Shown here: piece after piece, positions 33,662 to 46,950 of the stretch
Layout: each line of letters opens with the position of its first letter
Position numbering within the stretch: the stretch's first letter is position 1
Assembly (NCBI GenBank): GCA_963930655.1
Contig: OZ005612.1
Location: forward strand, 5,647,001 to 5,711,000
Length of the DNA stretch: 64,000 nt
Reading direction: 5' to 3'
Origin: Myrica gale
Lineage: Eukaryota > Streptophyta > Magnoliopsida > Fagales > Myricaceae
The notes under the pieces: model-generated
Database searches by the model: none
Told to the model about the DNA's origin: nothing
What the model saw: only the letters and a program-made list of their open reading frames with translations
Made by a program: the position numbers and the translations under genes

Positions 33662-34902
33662 CCAACTTGCTTTGGATCGGACCAACACGAGGAGAGGAAC
33701 AAAAGGAGACCCATTAAATGTGAGCTGTTTTAATGATATTATTGTATCTGTACTGAAGTTCATATATATATATATATATGATCCGATCATGTAAATTTTC
33801 CTAGCTAGTTCAAAGTTCGGTAAAATGTTTCAAATTGAAAATTCAACTTAATTGGGAAATACGAGACTTAAATGTAAGATCATCTCGCATAGCACAAAGG
33901 AATAAAAATAATGTTAATATTGCAGCATCAACGTAAATTTTGAATTAAACTTGCACAAATAATGTATACAAAGTCAACTCATACACACCTCACTGGCCAG
34001 CTATTGCCAAAATACTTGGAGGCACGACAGCTTTCTGCCATGTTATAAAATTATACATTCAGATGAGACGCGTTGATTGATGAGACTTGCGGAGTTTCAA
34101 TGTACATCTTTTGGGTGCTGCACATATCCCACAACCTGATCACAACAAATTAATATGAAAGCTTAATTTAATAGTACTATCCGATAAACATGCCTTAGTA
34201 AATACTGGTCCATTATTAACCACTTATTTAGTTTTTAATGCTGTTTTATTTACTTTAGTAGTATACATAGGGTTCTGAATCTATATGATTCAGTAAAAGA
34301 AGGGCGTTGAAGGTAGGATATAATTAATACATCTTCTAATTATATCCACCTCGAAGTTAATTATATTTCAGAAAACGAAGTCAGGTTTAGACTTAGGGCC
34401 AATTACATAAAAATAATTTTTAGGACTAAAATATAAAAAACAGTAAAAATCATTAACAATTTTCCCTAAAGAAAAAAAAATATTGTTTTCACTGATTTTT
34501 GGGGGGCCATGTTTCGTGCCTGCCTTTCATCTCGCCATGCCAGCTTCTTCCTCGTTGGTAGGAGTGGTTGGGCCCCTTGACATGAGAAGAGAGTACTAAG
34601 ATTTTGTTCGGCCGACTGAATATGGGCCAGGGGAGCGTGGGAACTAGAATTTTATCTGGGACAAATTCTTCATCACCAAATCACAACATGCAATGTGAAC
34701 CTGGTTGATGCGTACGTATAAGTTATAACTACCCTTTTCCAAATAGAAAAAAATAAGAAAAGAGAAGATATTAAAGAGTATTACGATTTTTATAATGGGA
34801 CTTCACTGCATTGGTTGCAACTTGCGATGCTTGACTTTGTCATCAATGAAAAACACCTTGACCTATCAACATCAGGGTACAAAGAACAAGCATCTGCTCC
34901 AC
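33662..34902. other. No gene recognised
   Basis: Contains a (TA)n tract at 33760-33780, then AT-rich spacer. No coding signal. Confidence 0.5.
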
Positions 34903-35158
34903 GATTCGCGGTTGTAAGAAGAATAGGTTTGAAACCTGAATTATATGGATCAGATTGAAAGTAAGTAAATATGGGAGTTGGATATTAATTAAAAACAATC
35001 GAAGGCGCGGGATCCACACCTGCCCGAGCAGATTCGCGGTTGTAAGAAGAATAGGTTTGAAACCTGAATTATATGGATCATATTGAAAGTAAGTAAATAT
35101 GGGAGTTGGATATTAATTAAAAACAATTGAAAGCGCGGGATCCACACCTGCCCGAACA
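34903..35158 (+). repeat. 128-bp tandem duplication
   Basis: The unit beginning gattcgcggttgtaagaaga at 34903-35030 is repeated at 35031-35158 with only about four differences, so the duplication is young. The unit ends in cacacctgcccgagcag. No gene is affected. Confidence 0.93.
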
Positions 35159-38100
35159 GCCTCTGCTCGGGCATTCCTAACCGTTGGATGACTGAAACGT
35201 GCCTTCGGTGCTTCGGACGGATTTCCCTTACCGCCGTTCTCTGCAAAATATCCTTAGAAACCGGCCGGAGTACTTAAAACTCTTCTATTATGCACAATAT
35301 TGGAAGAGAGGGATTGGGTACGCCTGAAAAGATAAGCTCGAATTGACCCGAAGCAGGAAAAATCATGAATAAAGAAAGGGTAAAATCATAAATGAACGGA
35401 AAATGATCGTCCACTATTTAGTTCCTTTTTTGTGGGACCAACTCCTTACTCGGGAAGGTGGTTAAAGAACGGACGCTAAAGAACCCCTGTTCTAATTTCT
35501 GTCACCTGTGAGTCAACGCTCCTCACGTTTCGAACGTAGCAGATGCACTTACAATTTGAGAGGATTCACTCGCTTCTAACCCTTGAATATTTTCTTCCCT
35601 TTTTTTCACTTTGAGCTCTTATCTCTATAAAATCAGTTCGAGACTTAACACAGCAAGTAGTTGGACCTCAAACACAGCGCACCCAGCTGGATTGGGTTGA
35701 ACTCATGAGTCTCTAGCATAAGGGATCAGAATTAGTTTCTTCTTCTTCTTCTTCTTCTCCTCCTCCCCCTCCTCTTCTTTGCTATTGATTCTTGCCTTGT
35801 GGCTGATGTGCTTAAGCTGACCTTAGAACTTTCTGACCCTTTTTTTCCGTTATTTTTCAGATGGGTTATGATCGCAAGTGATATACCGGAAAAGGAGGAG
35901 GACGAACGTCCACGTTACTAATATGATCCGAGGGGGTATATCTGATCATCGAATACGGGTGAGTGAATTCCATGCTTTGCTTGTCAAGTGAGCAGTCTTT
36001 TGGCTGATTAACCTTAGTCTCATTGTCTGTTCGACCTTGAACCTATCTTAGGACAAAAGCCATCAAAACCCCAATCAAATTACTTTATTATCCAAGAAAA
36101 CAGGAAGGTATTAGGAGTTAGGTTTAACCTACGTGTTAGGAGGTAGGTGTAAAGGTTAAACAGATAGGTGAGCTTGTGATTTCTTCTGATTTGTGGATCC
36201 TGCTTTCCCTATGACAATTGCAATATGCACTCAGTTACAGACAAATGAAGAAATCTTTGCTTTACAATATCCAGTACATACATAGGTTACAAATATGGGG
36301 GTAGGATTTCTGCTGAACTTCAACCTTGGTTCCTTGTTTGGGGTGATCATCTACATTAGGGTCCAATAATGCTCACTACGACTGTGTTACAAAGCTGCTC
36401 TTGTGCCTACAGCCTATATCTGTAAGTCAGATTAGCCGGCCAGAGGGTCTTTCGATATCATTAAATGAATACATAGGTGTCTAAAAGTTTACCACAAACT
36501 CATACACTTTAGAGATTGCAGCTGTGCATGCGAACGAAATTCTGAAGATACAATATTACAAACACAATTAAGTTAAAGGATTACGAGATCATGATTTCAT
36601 TACGTGGTTGCAAACTCCAAAAACACAAGCCATAACTTTCCGTAAGAGCGGGCAGGACCCTATTAAAGTGATGTTTTATATATATATATACGTTGCAGCC
36701 AAGCCCTCATAGGAAAGATTTTCACTAAATCATAGATCCGGAAATCATTTCCATAGGATCAAGATTGAGAGATAGCATGACATACATATTATTCCTTCTG
36801 TTTAAGAACTTCTATAAATAGAAAGACATCATCGCTATAGGAAGCCCATACCCTCTCTTCATGCCTGAGTGTTAGTGTGCAGATGCGAGCGCCCGTCGCG
36901 CTTTTGATTAGGTGGTAGAACTACAGGCACCACTGATGAATTAATGCCTTTCTAGTACTGGTGATCACCATACGGTGTCAGTGGAAGTACTGCATAACTG
37001 GAGGAGCTGTATGGTTAAGGACTTAGGCCTAGGAATCTAGAATTACTATGAAGCTGATCACGAGTACTCTTGTAGAGCCTGGCATAATACATAATACTAA
37101 ATGAGTCATAAACATACACAAACGTTTAAGTTACAATGCGCGTGTGGTCGTGGGCACGAAGAACCAGCTGTCTCACTTTCCTCTACATATTCTTGGATCC
37201 GAAGATATAGTTACTTCTTAGATGTTCAACAAAAAGTACGCGCAGTCTACGTTGCATGTAAGATCTTTCTTGATTCTGTATATGCTTTCGATTCCTTAGG
37301 CGATAGGTTAAACATAGTAATGTAATAGTTGCCTTTCTTTGGAGGACATGGCAGCTTAACTAAAAACTAAAGGCACTGACAACCCATATTGCAGAAATTT
37401 GTGGCCGTCATCTGATCTTGTTCACGGGGTCTCTTATAAAATAGTACTTCTATTTTAATCCTTCGTAGTATTATATATGATGCAATGGCGTTTGCATGAA
37501 AAATCACGGAAGTAGACAAGTCAATGCTGCTATATGTGTATAATATGGTAATATGGTATATATAGGCTGAACAAAAATAAAACCAATTTCCATTTAGGCA
37601 GGTGTATGCTTCTATATCGCAAATTAACTTAGACTAAGAGTGGATACGTAAAATTAACGATAGCTAGATATGTCCCAAGATCGATCGAGTTAAATACTTG
37701 GCGAAGACACCAACTTGGGAATTTAATTGGGTTTCGAGAAAGAAGTGAGATAAAAGTCAAGTCATTAGATATTGTTCCCAATTCTCAAGCCCGGTCTAGT
37801 AGAATTATCTTGATGAGAAGGTTCAAAGTCTTTTTACCTTCGATATATTTTTTGGGGACAGAATTACTATTTTGACGGAGCCAAGATTAATTTAATCTTC
37901 GGGGCCGAACTAATATTATTACCGTAATGACAAGTTTTCAAATATTCTTTTACATGGTTCGTATTAATATATAACTAATATAAAAAAGATTTTCTTAGTG
38001 TAATTGAATATTACAAAAAATGGCCATTATATATAGAAAAAGATTATTCATTTAAATAATAAATTCGCTTTCGATAATAATAATAAAAAGCTCTACATTC

Positions 38101-39757
38101 AATTATTTTTCTTTGAAAACAGAAACCTATGAAAGCGATTGAACAAACTTAAAAAGGAGAATGAAAGAAAATCCAATGTTATGTGTTGCAGAAAATATAC
38201 TTGTTTGGGTTTGCAGAAAATTTCAGTGTCAAACTATATATTGCGAGTTTTCAGATATCGTTCTATGTAAACTTTTTCTTTCTTACTGAATTTGAATTTT
38301 CTTCCTTTTTCATTGCACGCTGGTATTTTCTTCAAAGCTCCTTCAATTCAAATTCTCCTTGTATGTAAATAAAGGGGAGATATAGTAGTTTTGACATTTT
38401 GAAGAGCAAGCATTGGGAATGAAACTTTCTGTAACTCTCCTTTTTAGATGTTAAGGAAGCTTTTAATTGGGCCTTGCAGAAAAAGAAAAAGAAAAATGCT
38501 TCTACAAAAATCTACGCCTGGCATATATAAGTTAACAGATTTAGCTATTTTTTTTCCTTGTATTTGAAGCAGACTGCATGGAGAAATTCTCGTGAGACAG
38601 CTTCCCTAGAACCCACTTCCTTATGTTACATTCACCCAGTACATGCTCATAACTCCCGTACGCTTCTCCACCTTATTATTGATGTGCCGTAAGTTTGGAA
38701 AGCAACAAAAACCTTCTGATAATGTATTCTTTGCTCCAATATTCAGTAAACTTTCCATAAATATTGAAGTTGAACAAACGAAATAATTAAAAAGGATAAA
38801 CGAAACCGGAACAATTAAATAGAAGACAAACAACAGTGTCCGAATTTCGAGGTCGAGTAGACAATGAAACTGAGGGGTAAGTTATAAGGACTTTTCATTT
38901 GACAAGAATTCGCATGGAATTTAACACCCATGCATCATAGTAGTACTGATCTTGGAATTCATCGCCACAAAGATGTCAAACAAATATCTGGATTGGTCGA
39001 GCTGTGATTTCTCAAATTAAAGCCAAGCATCCTCGGAAAGCAACGTCCAAGACTATTTGCGGAGGTAAATATGCTGTCTCGCTAGCTATCCTCCTTTTCA
39101 TTACCATGCATGTGTTTGTATTTCTGCGAAAACAGAAAACAACTCTTTTTTTTGGGGGGGGGGGGGGGTTGGGAGGGAGGGATAAGCTTTTATAAGGTGA
39201 TTCAATCCAGAACTATTTAGCTTTTATAAGGTGACTCAATCCAGAACTATTTATAACATGTTCAAGGGTGCAATTCTTTATTTGTAGAATGTTTCTGAAT
39301 ATTTATTAATTTGTAGGCCAAATCAGATATGCAGTTATAATTAGAACAATTTAAAGGAAGATTAACAGTGCGTTACGTCAAAATTTTATGTAGGTATTAA
39401 AAATGAGGTGTATTGGAATTGGTAAGTGAGTGATAAAAGTAAAAGTAAAAGTAAAATTTTAAAATACGTTTAATAAAAGTAAAATTTTATTAAAATTTTG
39501 TTAAAATTGTAGTCACCCAAACACTTTGTAAAGTACAGATGGGGCATAACCATGTATGCACAAATGTAAATAGCTAGCGGAAAATGGCCCTTAGAGGCTG
39601 CATGCATGAGTTACGAAGAGTTACATAGGCAAAAACTTGGAGAATTTAAAAAAAAACAAACTTCATTGTATCATATGGAGAATGAATTTTTCATCTAATC
39701 TTTTTTTTTTTTTTGTAACTGGTAAGTTCATTAATTCGCCAAGTAACAGTACAGAGA
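35159..39757. other. No gene established; one possible promoter and leader at 35626
   Basis: A TATA-like tataaaat at 35626-35633 is followed by a C/T-rich leader (cttcttcttcttcttc near 35738) and a plausible acceptor (ttatttttcag at 35860). The ATG after it meets a TGA after five codons. This could be the start of a non-coding transcript or a gene remnant. Beyond 36100 only AT-rich sequence and microsatellites occur, with a G-run at 39154 and a 35-bp tandem pair at 39184-39253. Confidence 0.4.
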
Positions 39758-40499
39758 TTAGGGGTGTAAGTTGAACATGTCGAAAGTGGAATTTCGCAAT
39801 CCGTCATCCGGTCCGCTAACTAGCGGATCACTAAAATAGAATCTGCTTCTATTGCCGAACTTAGAGGAATTGGAAGCGAACTTAGCAGAACCTAATGTTG
39901 GAATTTCGATAATATTTCGGGGCACATTTTTTGGTTTGTTTACGTCTTATATACTAAAAATAAGGATGTTATTTGGCCCATTTCATGAGTTTTTATTATG
40001 TTGCCATTGTCCACTATTTACACCCAAATTATTTGGCTCATTTCATGAGATGTGCTCATTATTCACATAATTTTCAGATTGTTCATTGTTCAGAAATACA
40101 AATATCCCTAACATATATGATTATTGCAATTTACATAATAAATTGATGTCTAAAAATTAAAAGATACATTCCAAAATCCAAATGAATATTTATCAATTAC
40201 ATTACAAATATCTCAATTATAGAAATGAACACTACAAAAGAAAATTTGCAATTTACATTGCACCATATCAACTCACCAAGTAATTATATGTAGAAAAAAA
40301 ACTCACCAAGTGATTAGAGTGAAATGATTGGCCATCCTTTAAACCAATACAACCAAATCATATTAGTTTTGATTGCCTTTATTATTTAGCTCATAATATT
40401 TAAAAGCCAACAACTCATTGTTGATCCTTTGACAAATTCTTAACCATTTAAGAAGTACACATAATAACATCATAGCAGCCTATTTTAAAAACCGAAAGG

Positions 40500-40665
40500 A
40501 AACAATAGCAAAAGCTCTAACATAAAATTCAGATTCACAAAATCCCAAAATAACATGCAATTCACAAATGAGGGTAAAAATAAATTCCAAAACATGCAAT
40601 TCACAAAATTTATATTCAATAAATCCCAAAATAACATGCAATTCACAAAATTCATATCCACAACA
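40500..40665. repeat. Degenerate short tandem repeats containing acatgcaattcacaaa
   Basis: The string acatgcaattcacaaa occurs three times, near 40554, 40592 and 40635. Two of these are preceded by aaatcccaaaata. It sits on the 3' side of the hAT transposase remnant, probably in that element's non-coding end. Confidence 0.8.
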
Positions 40666-42204
40666 TCACCTAGTAATCTAGACATCGTCACACGTCTTAA
40701 AGGGCTAAATGTAATATTTTGGGCTTAATGATAAAAGTGGTCAAGACTCGATGGGAAAATAAAAATTATACGAAAAATATAATATATTTTGACACAGCTC
40801 GAAATAGAAGAATATTAGAATAAGAAGTATCAAATAAGAATATCACCAAACACCAATCAACCATGATCGATGCATCATTAGAAGTCATCTCTACACAAAA
40901 AAAAAAGATATTAACAATGAACTATTGAAAAAAATTGTAAGTAAATGAAAGTGGAAACGAAAGAATAATAAGTTCAAAAACATTTTATATATACCTATGT
41001 CCATATTATAGCTCTCGGTATTCTCTGTCCCATCAATAACCTCATGTTCCTCGTCCTCCTCATCCGCAAAAGATATGATCTTGGATCTCAACCAATTTTG
41101 GGTGCAAATGAGTCCCTCCGCCGTTTTTGGTGCCAATGAAATATGAAAACATTTAAACCTAACCCTTCGTGCTGAAGATAGACTCTTGCTCGTAGATACA
41201 CCCCCATTACTAGATGACCAATCTACCTCACTATACTCCGTAAACAACTAATCCAAGGTCCCTCTCACTAGACTAATCATCTCTACACCCAACTCTATCC
41301 CTAGAGCCTTCTTGAACCAAAAGTCCAACCATATAAGCTTAACCTGTGGATTAAGTGTCGCTGCAACAAACAACAATATATTAACCTAAGTTAAATCACC
41401 CCATTATTTATTATACTTCGTTTGTATTTTCTTTGCCAATTCTGCCAAAAACAAATCTCCACTTGATGCATATTTTTCCTAATGCATATTGATTTTGGCA
41501 CGTTCCTCAAAATATAAGTTTGCCATCACCATATTCAACACGGATATTTAGATGATAACTTTATAGAAAAGTGTCAAAAACTTGGTAAAATGTCTCATAC
41601 ACTCCCAATCCTCAAATTTAGGGAGCCCAATCCTTTCTTCTCATGCTCCCCTCATGCAGAAAGTTTACCAAAATCTCATCCTCTGCTAACATATCCTTGT
41701 AGACTCTCTAATATTTCTCAGCTACATCCAATATAATACACGTTAAATTTCAATGAGTAGGAACATAAAACTACACAATTCCTCAATGGGAAATGTTCTT
41801 TTCGCTACATATTTCTTAAACATGTCCATTCGAATGGGAGAATACATAACATACTCGACCAATTTCCTTACTTTGGCCACAAAATCATCCAGCTCCTTAG
41901 ACCCCTCTTGCATAATTAAGTTCAAGATATGTGCGCAAAAATCATAGGGACAAACTATTTGTCCAGGCCAAAGATTCAAATCCATCTGTCTACTCTTCAC
42001 TTCCTCAATGGTTGTGTCATTAAATGATGGGGTAAACTCATAGTTAGCCCCATATCTTTGGGGTAAAATCAAGTTACTACCCTTATTTTTCAAACCAACA
42101 ATTTGAGATCCCTATGTTTTAAAATCACTCAATCCTCGCCCCCATTTAAATTCACCGTCAAATGATACGGTTTTTCGTGCATGTGCATCTACTCCACCCA
42201 AATT

Positions 42205-42487
42205 GACGAATTTTCCCTCAGTAAGTGGCTTACAGCTCTCGCTCCTGATACCGTACGTCCAGCTTCTGGGCATTCCGCACACCTGGCCTTACAGCTCTCG
42301 CCCCTTCATCGCCGACGGCTCCTCGTTTGTCATTGTCGTCGTCTTCCTCATTGGATACTCCGCTGACCTCAGCCATCTCCTCGGCGACCACATGGAAAAC
42401 GTCACGAAACCCCGCGCCATCATCTTCTTCGTGGTCGGCTTCTGGATCCTCGACGTCTCCAACAACATGCTGCAGGGTCCATGCCGT
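42205..42487 (+). pseudogene. Captured fragment of a sucrose/H+ symporter (SUT/SUC family)
   Basis: The plus frame encodes [19 protein letters not shown], then [36 protein letters not shown] and NNMLQGPCR. These are the first transmembrane helices and signature loops of plant sucrose transporters, in the correct order. The segment between helix 1 and RPFIA (normally about 40 residues, including the second helix and the RRRPF region's start) is missing. The 14-mer cttacagctctcgc occurs on both sides of the missing piece (42229 and 42290), so a short-repeat deletion is likely. Only a fragment of a ~500-residue transporter is present. Intron-free continuity suggests it comes from one exon. Confidence 0.85.
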
Positions 42488-43299
42488 GAGTCAACGCTAG
42501 CTGCATGGTAACGTGGAGTATATATATATATATATATTGTTAAAGGTAAAGGTAGAAGATGAAGAGGAAGACGTGCATACGCCTGTCGATGCAGCTCATG
42601 CAATTTCACTGTTGACTTCCACGTCTGCTACGTCTAGTGTTGACCTCCACCTCTGTTTCTACGGCCCTTAGATAATATTTCCTTTTTCCTTATTATTTAC
42701 TGTTGACGTGTATATTGTTTAGCCTTCTCGTGCATTCTTTGTTTGTTAGGCCGTTAGGAAGATTCTCTCTCCCTCTTTGTTATATACTGTACTCGGGGCT
42801 CATTCTTTAGCAACTATGAATATACAACAATTACACAACCTCTCTCTCTCACGATTGCTCTCGCTCTCTTGTCTTCTTCCTCTGCTCTTGTATCTCTGAC
42901 TCTTACATATATGCCATACACAGACCTGAGGTTTGATTAATCGAGGTTACGCAGAGCTTCCTTTGGTCCCCTTTGGCTACTGTAGTATTGCTGCCATCAG
43001 ATTTTGGCATATTAGGTTACAGTCTGCTTACCATGCGTGACAAACATACTCTTAAAAAGCAGATACCACCAAACTATTTTTTTCTTTGTTTTGGTATTGC
43101 CAATATGTAGTCAACTCCTTTTTTACGTTTCGCGGTTTCCTAAACCTACATGCACCTCTCTCTGTGCATGACGTAAAACCATGAGGTCCTTCTAGTACTG
43201 TTACAGGCTTGTAATGAGAGAGTGATAACTCAGAGCAGGCCGATGCTGCAATGCCTAAAACTGGGATATCCGAACTTCTCACCCTATTTGCTGCATAAC

Positions 43300-43990
43300 G
43301 ATCGCAACAGAGCGGAAAGCTCCTAAACTTCCATCAACCGTCTCGCGTATGGCTTGTAATACTGCACACCCGTCCACAAACAGCATCCAGGTGAATCTAC
43401 ACTTGTACTCATCATACCGCGGGCTGATCACGTCCTCATCAAAGCACCTCTTCGTTCTAACAGCGTTGCTTCACTCTTCCCACTTGCATCAACAAATTTC
43501 ACGGTCAATCTACGCTTTTACTCCTCTGCCAGCTCGTATTCTCGTTTACCATTATGGATTGGTCCGAGAGATACCACCCTGGACTCGTAATACATCTTGA
43601 AGTGGATGTGATCTCGCAGAAAGAATGGAACTTTTCGGATTTTTGGCTTTACAGCTTGGTCTGGCCGCGGGTCGGGTGATTTCAACCAGTCTCGCGTGGC
43701 TTTTAGTTCCTGAAGTTTTTTTCAAAAACTTGAGGCAGCGATGCATTCTCTGGGTCTCATCAGCAACGACAGTAGTTGGGTCATTGGTTTTGCCCGCTTC
43801 TTCTCCGACGAACATCGACGGTCACGGTCAGCTTCTCCGAAGTCTTCTCGGGATCCGTACGAGCTTCGGGTTGACGCGGGAAATGAAGAAGAAAAACAAT
43901 CGGTCATCCAAGAAGAAAAACTTTGGTCTTCGTCTAGGCACAAAGAGAGCAAGGGCAGTCTGGTCATCCACCAATCACTTATCAAGGGCA
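43300..43990 (+). other. Unassigned gene-like sequence in the Pack-MULE
   Basis: GC-balanced DNA with open frames on both strands (for example 43625-43996 plus and 43722-44069 minus). None shows a motif I recognise. By position it is probably a second captured host fragment, but this is inference. Confidence 0.35.
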
Positions 43991-45040
43991 TTATGATCAT
44001 TTCATAAAAAACCGTCTCATTTGACGGTGAATTTAAACGGGGGGCGAGGATTGAGTGATTTTGAAACATAGAGGTCTCAAATTGTTGGTTAGAAAAATAA
44101 GGGTAGTAACTTGATTTTGCCCCAAAGATATGAGGCTAACTATGAGTTTACCCCTTAAATAATACATTATCGACGGTGATTTTATCAACTGTCTACTCTT
44201 CACTTCCCCAATTGTCAAATCCTTATGATCTGACACTTTATAGAAGGCAATGATCTTTTTGTGCAAATGCCAAGTACTATCAATGAAGTCTGCGGTGACA
44301 AATATATCATTTATGTTTTGGATTGACATCCATGTGTCAGTGGTGATGCAAATCCATGGTCCATTAAGTATTATACTGCAATTCAGTTTACACTTCTATT
44401 TCAAGTAAAGTTTCATACAATCCTTTATTACTGTGATTCAAGAAGGCACTTTAAATAGTGGCTCAAGGGTACGAACCATATCTTTGAACCCATATTTGTT
44501 TACTGTTATAAAGGGAAGCTCATCCGCAACTATAAACTTGGTAATAGAAACTAGGACTGATCATCGGTACCAGTGCCATGTACATGTCATCGGTGCCCAG
44601 TATCGGTGAGTAATTTCCTTGCTTAGAGGGGATTTTACTGGTAACGATGAAGTTGCCCACCGCTAGGAAGTTTCATCACTTCACCGTTTTTTATTTTTTG
44701 ATTTCCAGTTCATACAAAACGATGTCATTTCTCCTTAAGCCACCGCCACCGTTTATGCACAACCCTAGTGGCAACTCTAATAACCTTGAGATTATACGAG
44801 TCTAGCTTCATCACCGCAGTAACTTCACTACTTGCCTCCTCACTATCAAAAGTCAATTTATGTTGATTAAAGTTGAATTTACTTTGATTTTTCTTATAGG
44901 TTAGATAACCCTTCAAGTGAGACTTCATAACCAAGATCTCTTGATCTTTGATTGGAACGCCAGCTTTATGACCACAATAGTAGCAATTCGTTAATGGTTT
45001 CTTTGGGACATTTACGGGTAGCCTAGTGAAATGTTTCTAC

Positions 45041-46253
45041 ATCGGAGACGGATTGACAACCTTCCTTCTTTCGGGGCCAAGGGCTACTATCTGCTCAGAT
45101 TGTTGAATTTGTTGTTCCTTTACATCTATAATTGTTATCTCACCAATTGTAGGTGTAGAGGCAGGGGTAAAAAATCAGGATTTGTGAGATTTATTGATTT
45201 TGAAAATGCAATTAAAGTTGGATACATATGAAATAAATATGTTTTTCTTTAAAAAAAATGATTAGTGGTTGAAAACAAATTTCATTTTAGAATAAATAAA
45301 TATTGGCCACATAAAATTATGCATAACATGACAAACTTGAATTGCAACCACGCTAGAATAAAATGGTTGCTTTATGGAGTTGTAATTTTGGACTCAAACG
45401 TATAGATTCACAAATCACATAATCCAAATTCACAAATCACCATATCCAAATTCACAAATTACATAATCAAAATCTAGCACTAAACTAATCACACAAATCA
45501 ATTCCTATAAATTTGAATTTGATTCAAAAGATTCATTAAATACAACAAATATCGAATCAAAAGAATTGCCGTATAAAACCCCAAAGCATTGTAGTGTTAG
45601 AAAACAATTGAACACATATGAACCCCGTTAAATTCCAAAAATTGATTGCACTCCTTTGTTTCTGTACCCGTGTAGTGTTATTTCACCAGGCCAAAAGGGC
45701 CTTGTTGTGTTGAATGTTGCAATGTGGTAGTCATGTCCATCCGGATGCTAGAGTCCTTCTGTGATCTTGGTGTGTTAATTGTGGTATTTAATGGGTGAAA
45801 TTTTAGCTGTGAAGTCCTGACTAGGATTTCAATTCTCCATTGTTGAGCCACACTCCACGACACATCATTAGTGGCTTGGTCACTTGAGCTTTGAATTGTG
45901 GCTTGCATTTTGCATTATTTATGTATGTCCTGTCAACAGATGCTCTTGTTCATGATTTTGAGCCTAGGCGACGCTTTAGCTTACTGTGTGGGGGTTGTAG
46001 AGGTATGATTGGCACGCCTTTCAAAGAGACACTGGTTTTAACCAATCGGCCCCCACCGCTTTCGTGAATCATCCGTGAAAAATTTTATTTGAAGGGTCAT
46101 CTCAACTGTTACTGGTTATTCCTTTATACGCAATACGTTTTCATTTCTTTTACTTCTTAACACCTCTGTTGCGTCTTGATTTCCCTCGCTTTAATCTAAC
46201 TCTTCTCATTTCTTGTTTCTTCCTCTTGTCTCGGTTCCGTTCTTCGTTCATTC
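45041..46253. other. No gene recognised
   Basis: AT-rich sequence flanking the hAT remnant, with repeated ccaaattcacaaat strings near 45425-45460. Upstream flank of the first F-box-like copy begins near 46150. Confidence 0.45.
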
Positions 46254-46950
46254 ATGGCAGACTATCTGACTTCCCTGCTGAAGGAGTTGTTGCAGGACAT
46301 CATCATCAGGGCCACCAGTAGGACCCCCTGGAGAGATCCTTACGTCCTAGACTCCCAAAAAAATACGGTGAACACCCTATTGATTGTTCGCGGGATATGC
46401 AAGGCCTTCCATGAGGCTTCGGACTGCAGCGACGTTTACCAAGCCTATCGTGTGGAGGAACTACCTAACCTTATGGCCTTTCCCCACAAAGTGTTCAAAT
46501 TTGTGCACTTGCTTTTCGTCCACCAAAACCCCGAATTTTTGTTTTTGAGGGGCATCGGTACGATGTTCGTGGGGATCAACTACTTCAAAGGCCTGAAGAT
46601 GGAGGAGGAGGAGGTCATGGAGACTTGGTTAAAGTTACTACGAGGTTCTGACTTGAAGTTTGATGACGTGGAATGGGTTTTCATGCTTTCAAGTCCTTGA
46701 AGGAGAAATAGGACATGATGTGGTTAAAGGGCAACACAGTGCGACAATTTGCTCGTGACTGTTATGACGGTTGGGAACTGCATGTGATGACAGACACTTG
46801 GCTTGAGTGTCATGGTAGATGTCAACTTACTTAAGTGTCGGGGCTCAACCCAGGATATGCAGTAGATTACTATGATGATGATTTGTGCATGCACAGTAAG
46901 GCCAATCGATAGATGACCTGCTTTGTGTATAGGTTGACTGATCAGTATAT
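46254..46950 (+). pseudogene. F-box-like gene copy 1 (At1g67623/At2g35280-like), truncated by a stop
   Basis: An intact 148-residue frame starts MADYLTSLLKELLQDIIIRA, an F-box-like opening, followed by VRGICKAFHEASD. The family's second conserved block reads NPEFLFLRGIGTMF...YFKGLKM, and after a TGA at 46698-46700 recognisable remains continue to FVYRLTDQY near 46945. Plant F-box proteins of this type act as substrate adaptors of SCF ubiquitin ligases and often occur in decaying tandem clusters. The family resemblance is judged from residue pattern only. Confidence 0.6.

Larger units (their letters stand above)
42029..44154 (+). mobile_element. Pack-MULE (non-autonomous MULE carrying host gene pieces)
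   Basis: Terminal inverted repeats of about 150 bp pair 42029-42178 with 44005-44154 (ggggtaaactcatagttagc at the left end, its inverse at the right, about 93% identical). The flanking 9-mers are TTAAATGAT at 42020-42028 and TTAAATAAT at 44155-44163, an 8/9 match to a Mutator-type target duplication. The element encodes no transposase. Its interior is GC-richer than its surroundings and contains a sucrose-transporter fragment near the left TIR plus unassigned gene-like sequence at 43300-43990. It sits inside a hAT transposase gene in an antisense context. Confidence 0.88.
40891..45040 (-). pseudogene. hAT transposase (BED finger to C-terminal dimerisation region), split by a Pack-MULE
   Basis: Read on the minus strand. 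A BED-type finger (NCYYCGHKAG ... MKSHLKGYL) lies at about 44990-44870. A stretch with STWHLHKKIIAFYKVSDHK follows at about 44300-44200. After the inserted Pack-MULE come CAHILNLIMQEGSKELDD (about 41940) and a degraded continuation (41760-41470). The C-terminal hAT motif follows as SLAPKTAEGLICTQNWLRSK at about 41130-41070. Order and spacing match plant Ac/Tip100-type transposases. Many stops and frameshifts are present. A TIR-like taggggtgtaagttgaacat at about 39758 could be this element's 3' end; no matching 5' end was found. An EVKSRQ-coding piece occurs on both sides of the insertion, evidence of a local duplication. Confidence 0.82.

Noticed and set aside
33210-33794. 194-residue plus-strand frame
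   Set aside because: It runs through the hAT right terminus and the following (TA)n tract. No domain is visible, so it is a chance frame.
42609-42907. Possible solo Copia LTR (tgttgac...tcttaca)
   Set aside because: Borders are ambiguous (two tgttgac starts) and no 5-bp duplication matches. It may simply be part of the Pack-MULE cargo.
43625-44069. Overlapping frames of 115-123 residues on both strands
   Set aside because: They extend into the Pack-MULE TIR and show no motif. Listed only as unassigned cargo.
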